Part shown: piece by piece, positions 62,975 to 64,000 of the stretch | Numbering within the stretch: the stretch's first letter is position 1 | Layout: each line of letters starts with the position of its first letter | Assembly (NCBI RefSeq): GCF_900537995.1 | Contig: NZ_LR027880.1 | Location: forward strand, 1,930,001 to 1,994,000 | Reading direction: 5' to 3' | Source of the DNA: Roseburia intestinalis L1-82 | GTDB taxonomy: Bacteria; Bacillota; Clostridia; Lachnospirales; Lachnospiraceae | DNA length: 64,000 nucleotides | Translations under genes and position numbers: made by a program | Notes under the pieces: model-generated | Told to the model about the DNA's origin: nothing | The model's input: the letters and a program-made list of their open reading frames with translations, nothing else | Database searches by the model: none

Positions 62975-63913
62975 ATGTCAGTTATATTGCTCATATTAAA
63001 AATAATCGGCTGGATCCTGCTGACGCTGCCTGCACTTTTTCTGCTGATTGTTTTTCTTGTATTAGTTGTGCCGGTTCGTTACAGGACGGATGGAAGCATA
63101 GAAGAAAATATCCGGGTTCAGGGGAAAGTGCATTGGCTGCTTCATATTCTGTCGTTTGGCTTTTCTTATAACGAGGAAGGTTTTTCTTATACGCTGAAAC
63201 TCTTTGGAAAACGTATCGCTCTGGGGGAGAAGCTGGAGGACGAAGAGGAAGAACCGGATGCAGACAGTACAGACACGGCAGTGCATGAGACAAAAGCAGA
63301 GGTTGAAAACATACTTCCATCAGATTCAAAAATGCAACGGCGGGATGTCAGTGTAAAAGATGCAGCAGAAGCCAATGAAAAGAAAGATTCAAAAGATGGT
63401 ACAGATACGAAAGAGCAGACGTCTATAGTACGAAAGAATATAGATGAGACAGATTCTGAAAAAGTATCGTTTGGACAGAGGATAACAAGTAAATTTCACG
63501 ATATCACTAATAAAATCAAAGGTATTCGTGGAAAACTGGCAGACCTGTCCGGGCAGGCAGGAAAAATAAAGGCTGCACTGACCGATGAACATAACCGTAA
63601 TAGTGTTTCTGCAATCTGGAAAGAACTTAAATATTTACTGAAACATTCGCGTTTTCGAAAGATTGACACAGAACTGAATTTTGCACTGTGGGAGCCGTCA
63701 GCGACCGGACAGGCACTTGGAATCCTTGCCATGTTTCCGGCAATCTATCAGTATGATATTGGGATTTATCCCGATTTTGAAGCAGATAAGACATATGTGA
63801 AAGGTACTTTTCTGGTAAAGGGGCACATCCGTCTCGTACATGTACTTATATCCGGTATCCGTCTGTTAAAGGAGCGTGATATCCGGAATTTTATAAAGAA
63901 ATTTTTTAAGTAA
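62975..63913 (+). CDS. DUF2953 (YtfI-like) protein
   Basis: A 312-residue membrane protein. One N-terminal helix (residues 4-32) is followed by a DUF2953 part with VRYRTDGSIEENIRVQG and LLHILSFGFSY, a long low-complexity Lys/Asp/Glu-rich linker (about 90-180), and a conserved end with FALWEPSATGQALGILAMFPAIY. In Bacillus the DUF2953 gene ytfI lies directly before the germination gene ytfJ (gerW), as here. AAGGAG precedes the ATG at 62975. Its role is unknown, but the pairing suggests sporulation or germination. Confidence 0.85.
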   Translation: MSVILLILKIIGWILLTLPALFLLIVFLVLVVPVRYRTDGSIEENIRVQGKVHWLLHILSFGFSYNEEGFSYTLKLFGKRIALGEKLEDEEEEPDADSTDTAVHETKAEVENILPSDSKMQRRDVSVKDAAEANEKKDSKDGTDTKEQTSIVRKNIDETDSEKVSFGQRITSKFHDITNKIKGIRGKLADLSGQAGKIKAALTDEHNRNSVSAIWKELKYLLKHSRFRKIDTELNFALWEPSATGQALGILAMFPAIYQYDIGIYPDFEADKTYVKGTFLVKGHIRLVHVLISGIRLLKERDIRNFIKKFFK

Positions 63914-63940
63914 AGAAAAAGAGAAAGGCAGGTTTTTATT

Positions 63941-64000
63941 ATGGCAGACAACAGTTTTCATACAACAGTAGAGTCCTTGTTTAAGGGGATGGACAGTTTT
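63941..64000 (+). CDS. GerW (YtfJ-like) spore protein, N-terminal end (partial)
   Basis: The first 20 codons read MADNSFHTTVESLFKGMDSF and run off the window. The segment HTTVESLFKGMDSF is typical of the start of GerW/YtfJ, a spore germination protein. AAAGGCAGG lies ten bases ahead of the ATG. It follows the DUF2953 gene, the same order as ytfI-ytfJ in Bacillus. Only the N-terminus is visible. Confidence 0.8.
   Translation, partial: MADNSFHTTVESLFKGMDSF

Overview
The window looks like chromosomal DNA of a motile gut Firmicute of the family Lachnospiraceae, most likely Roseburia (R. hominis is my best guess). This rests on moderate GC, AAGGAGG-type ribosome binding sites, the Lachnospiraceae-type proteins throughout, a chemotaxis receptor and a GH112/GH136 lacto-N-tetraose locus of the kind described for Roseburia and Eubacterium. 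The species is an inference. I see no rRNA, tRNA, CRISPR array or prophage.

Layout. 1-2959: end of a cobalamin lower-ligand assembly operon (cobU end, cobS, a short second CobU-like gene, cobC-like phosphatase, cbiB). 3029-9170: housekeeping and metabolic genes (flavin/PNPOx-fold protein, HD hydrolase, CgeB-like glycosyltransferase, queH, argH, asd). 9294-14635: a DUF234-type ATPase with a degraded P-loop followed by a very long topoisomerase III with six C-terminal repeats. 14812-18679: left-handed beta-helix protein, six-TM chemotaxis receptor, YARHG lipoprotein. 18827-20548: a two-gene unit of unknown function (NifU-like scaffold plus GGGtGRT protein). 20755-22798: probable SOS cassette (Y-family polymerase plus YolD-like partner). 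22819-27961: two YhgE/Pip membrane proteins with two small membrane proteins, behind a perfect consensus promoter. 28000-37358: branched-chain amino acid genes (ilvN, ilvC, leuC, leuD with a divergent LysR regulator) and leuS behind a T-box leader; leuS is followed by a MATE transporter.

37437-45632 is a glycan-use locus: AraC-type regulator, GH112 phosphorylase, sugar ABC binding protein and two permeases, and a lacto-N-biosidase split into two overlapping genes (GH136 I and II). The genes fit import of lacto-N-tetraose or related mucin/milk glycans, intracellular release of lacto-N-biose, and phosphorolysis. The transport ATPase is not in the window. 45654-46745 is an ApbE lipoprotein. At 46917-48876 an intact IS1634-type element sits between apbE and proB, flanked by 96-bp perfect direct repeats.

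49028-64000: proB, DUF896, 5-formyl-THF cyclo-ligase, proA, miaB, NusG-II and Gx proteins, ruvAB, zapA-like, U32 peptidase, a FtsW-type/class B PBP pair, NUDIX, an unknown 105-residue protein, and a DUF2953/GerW sporulation pair running off the end.

The most unusual non-coding signal is a set of three separate 50-57-bp tandem repeats, at the leuS leader, the miaB 3' end and the MATE 3' end. Each repeats a short hairpin, and each places extra copies of an RBS or stop-codon region beside a gene boundary.
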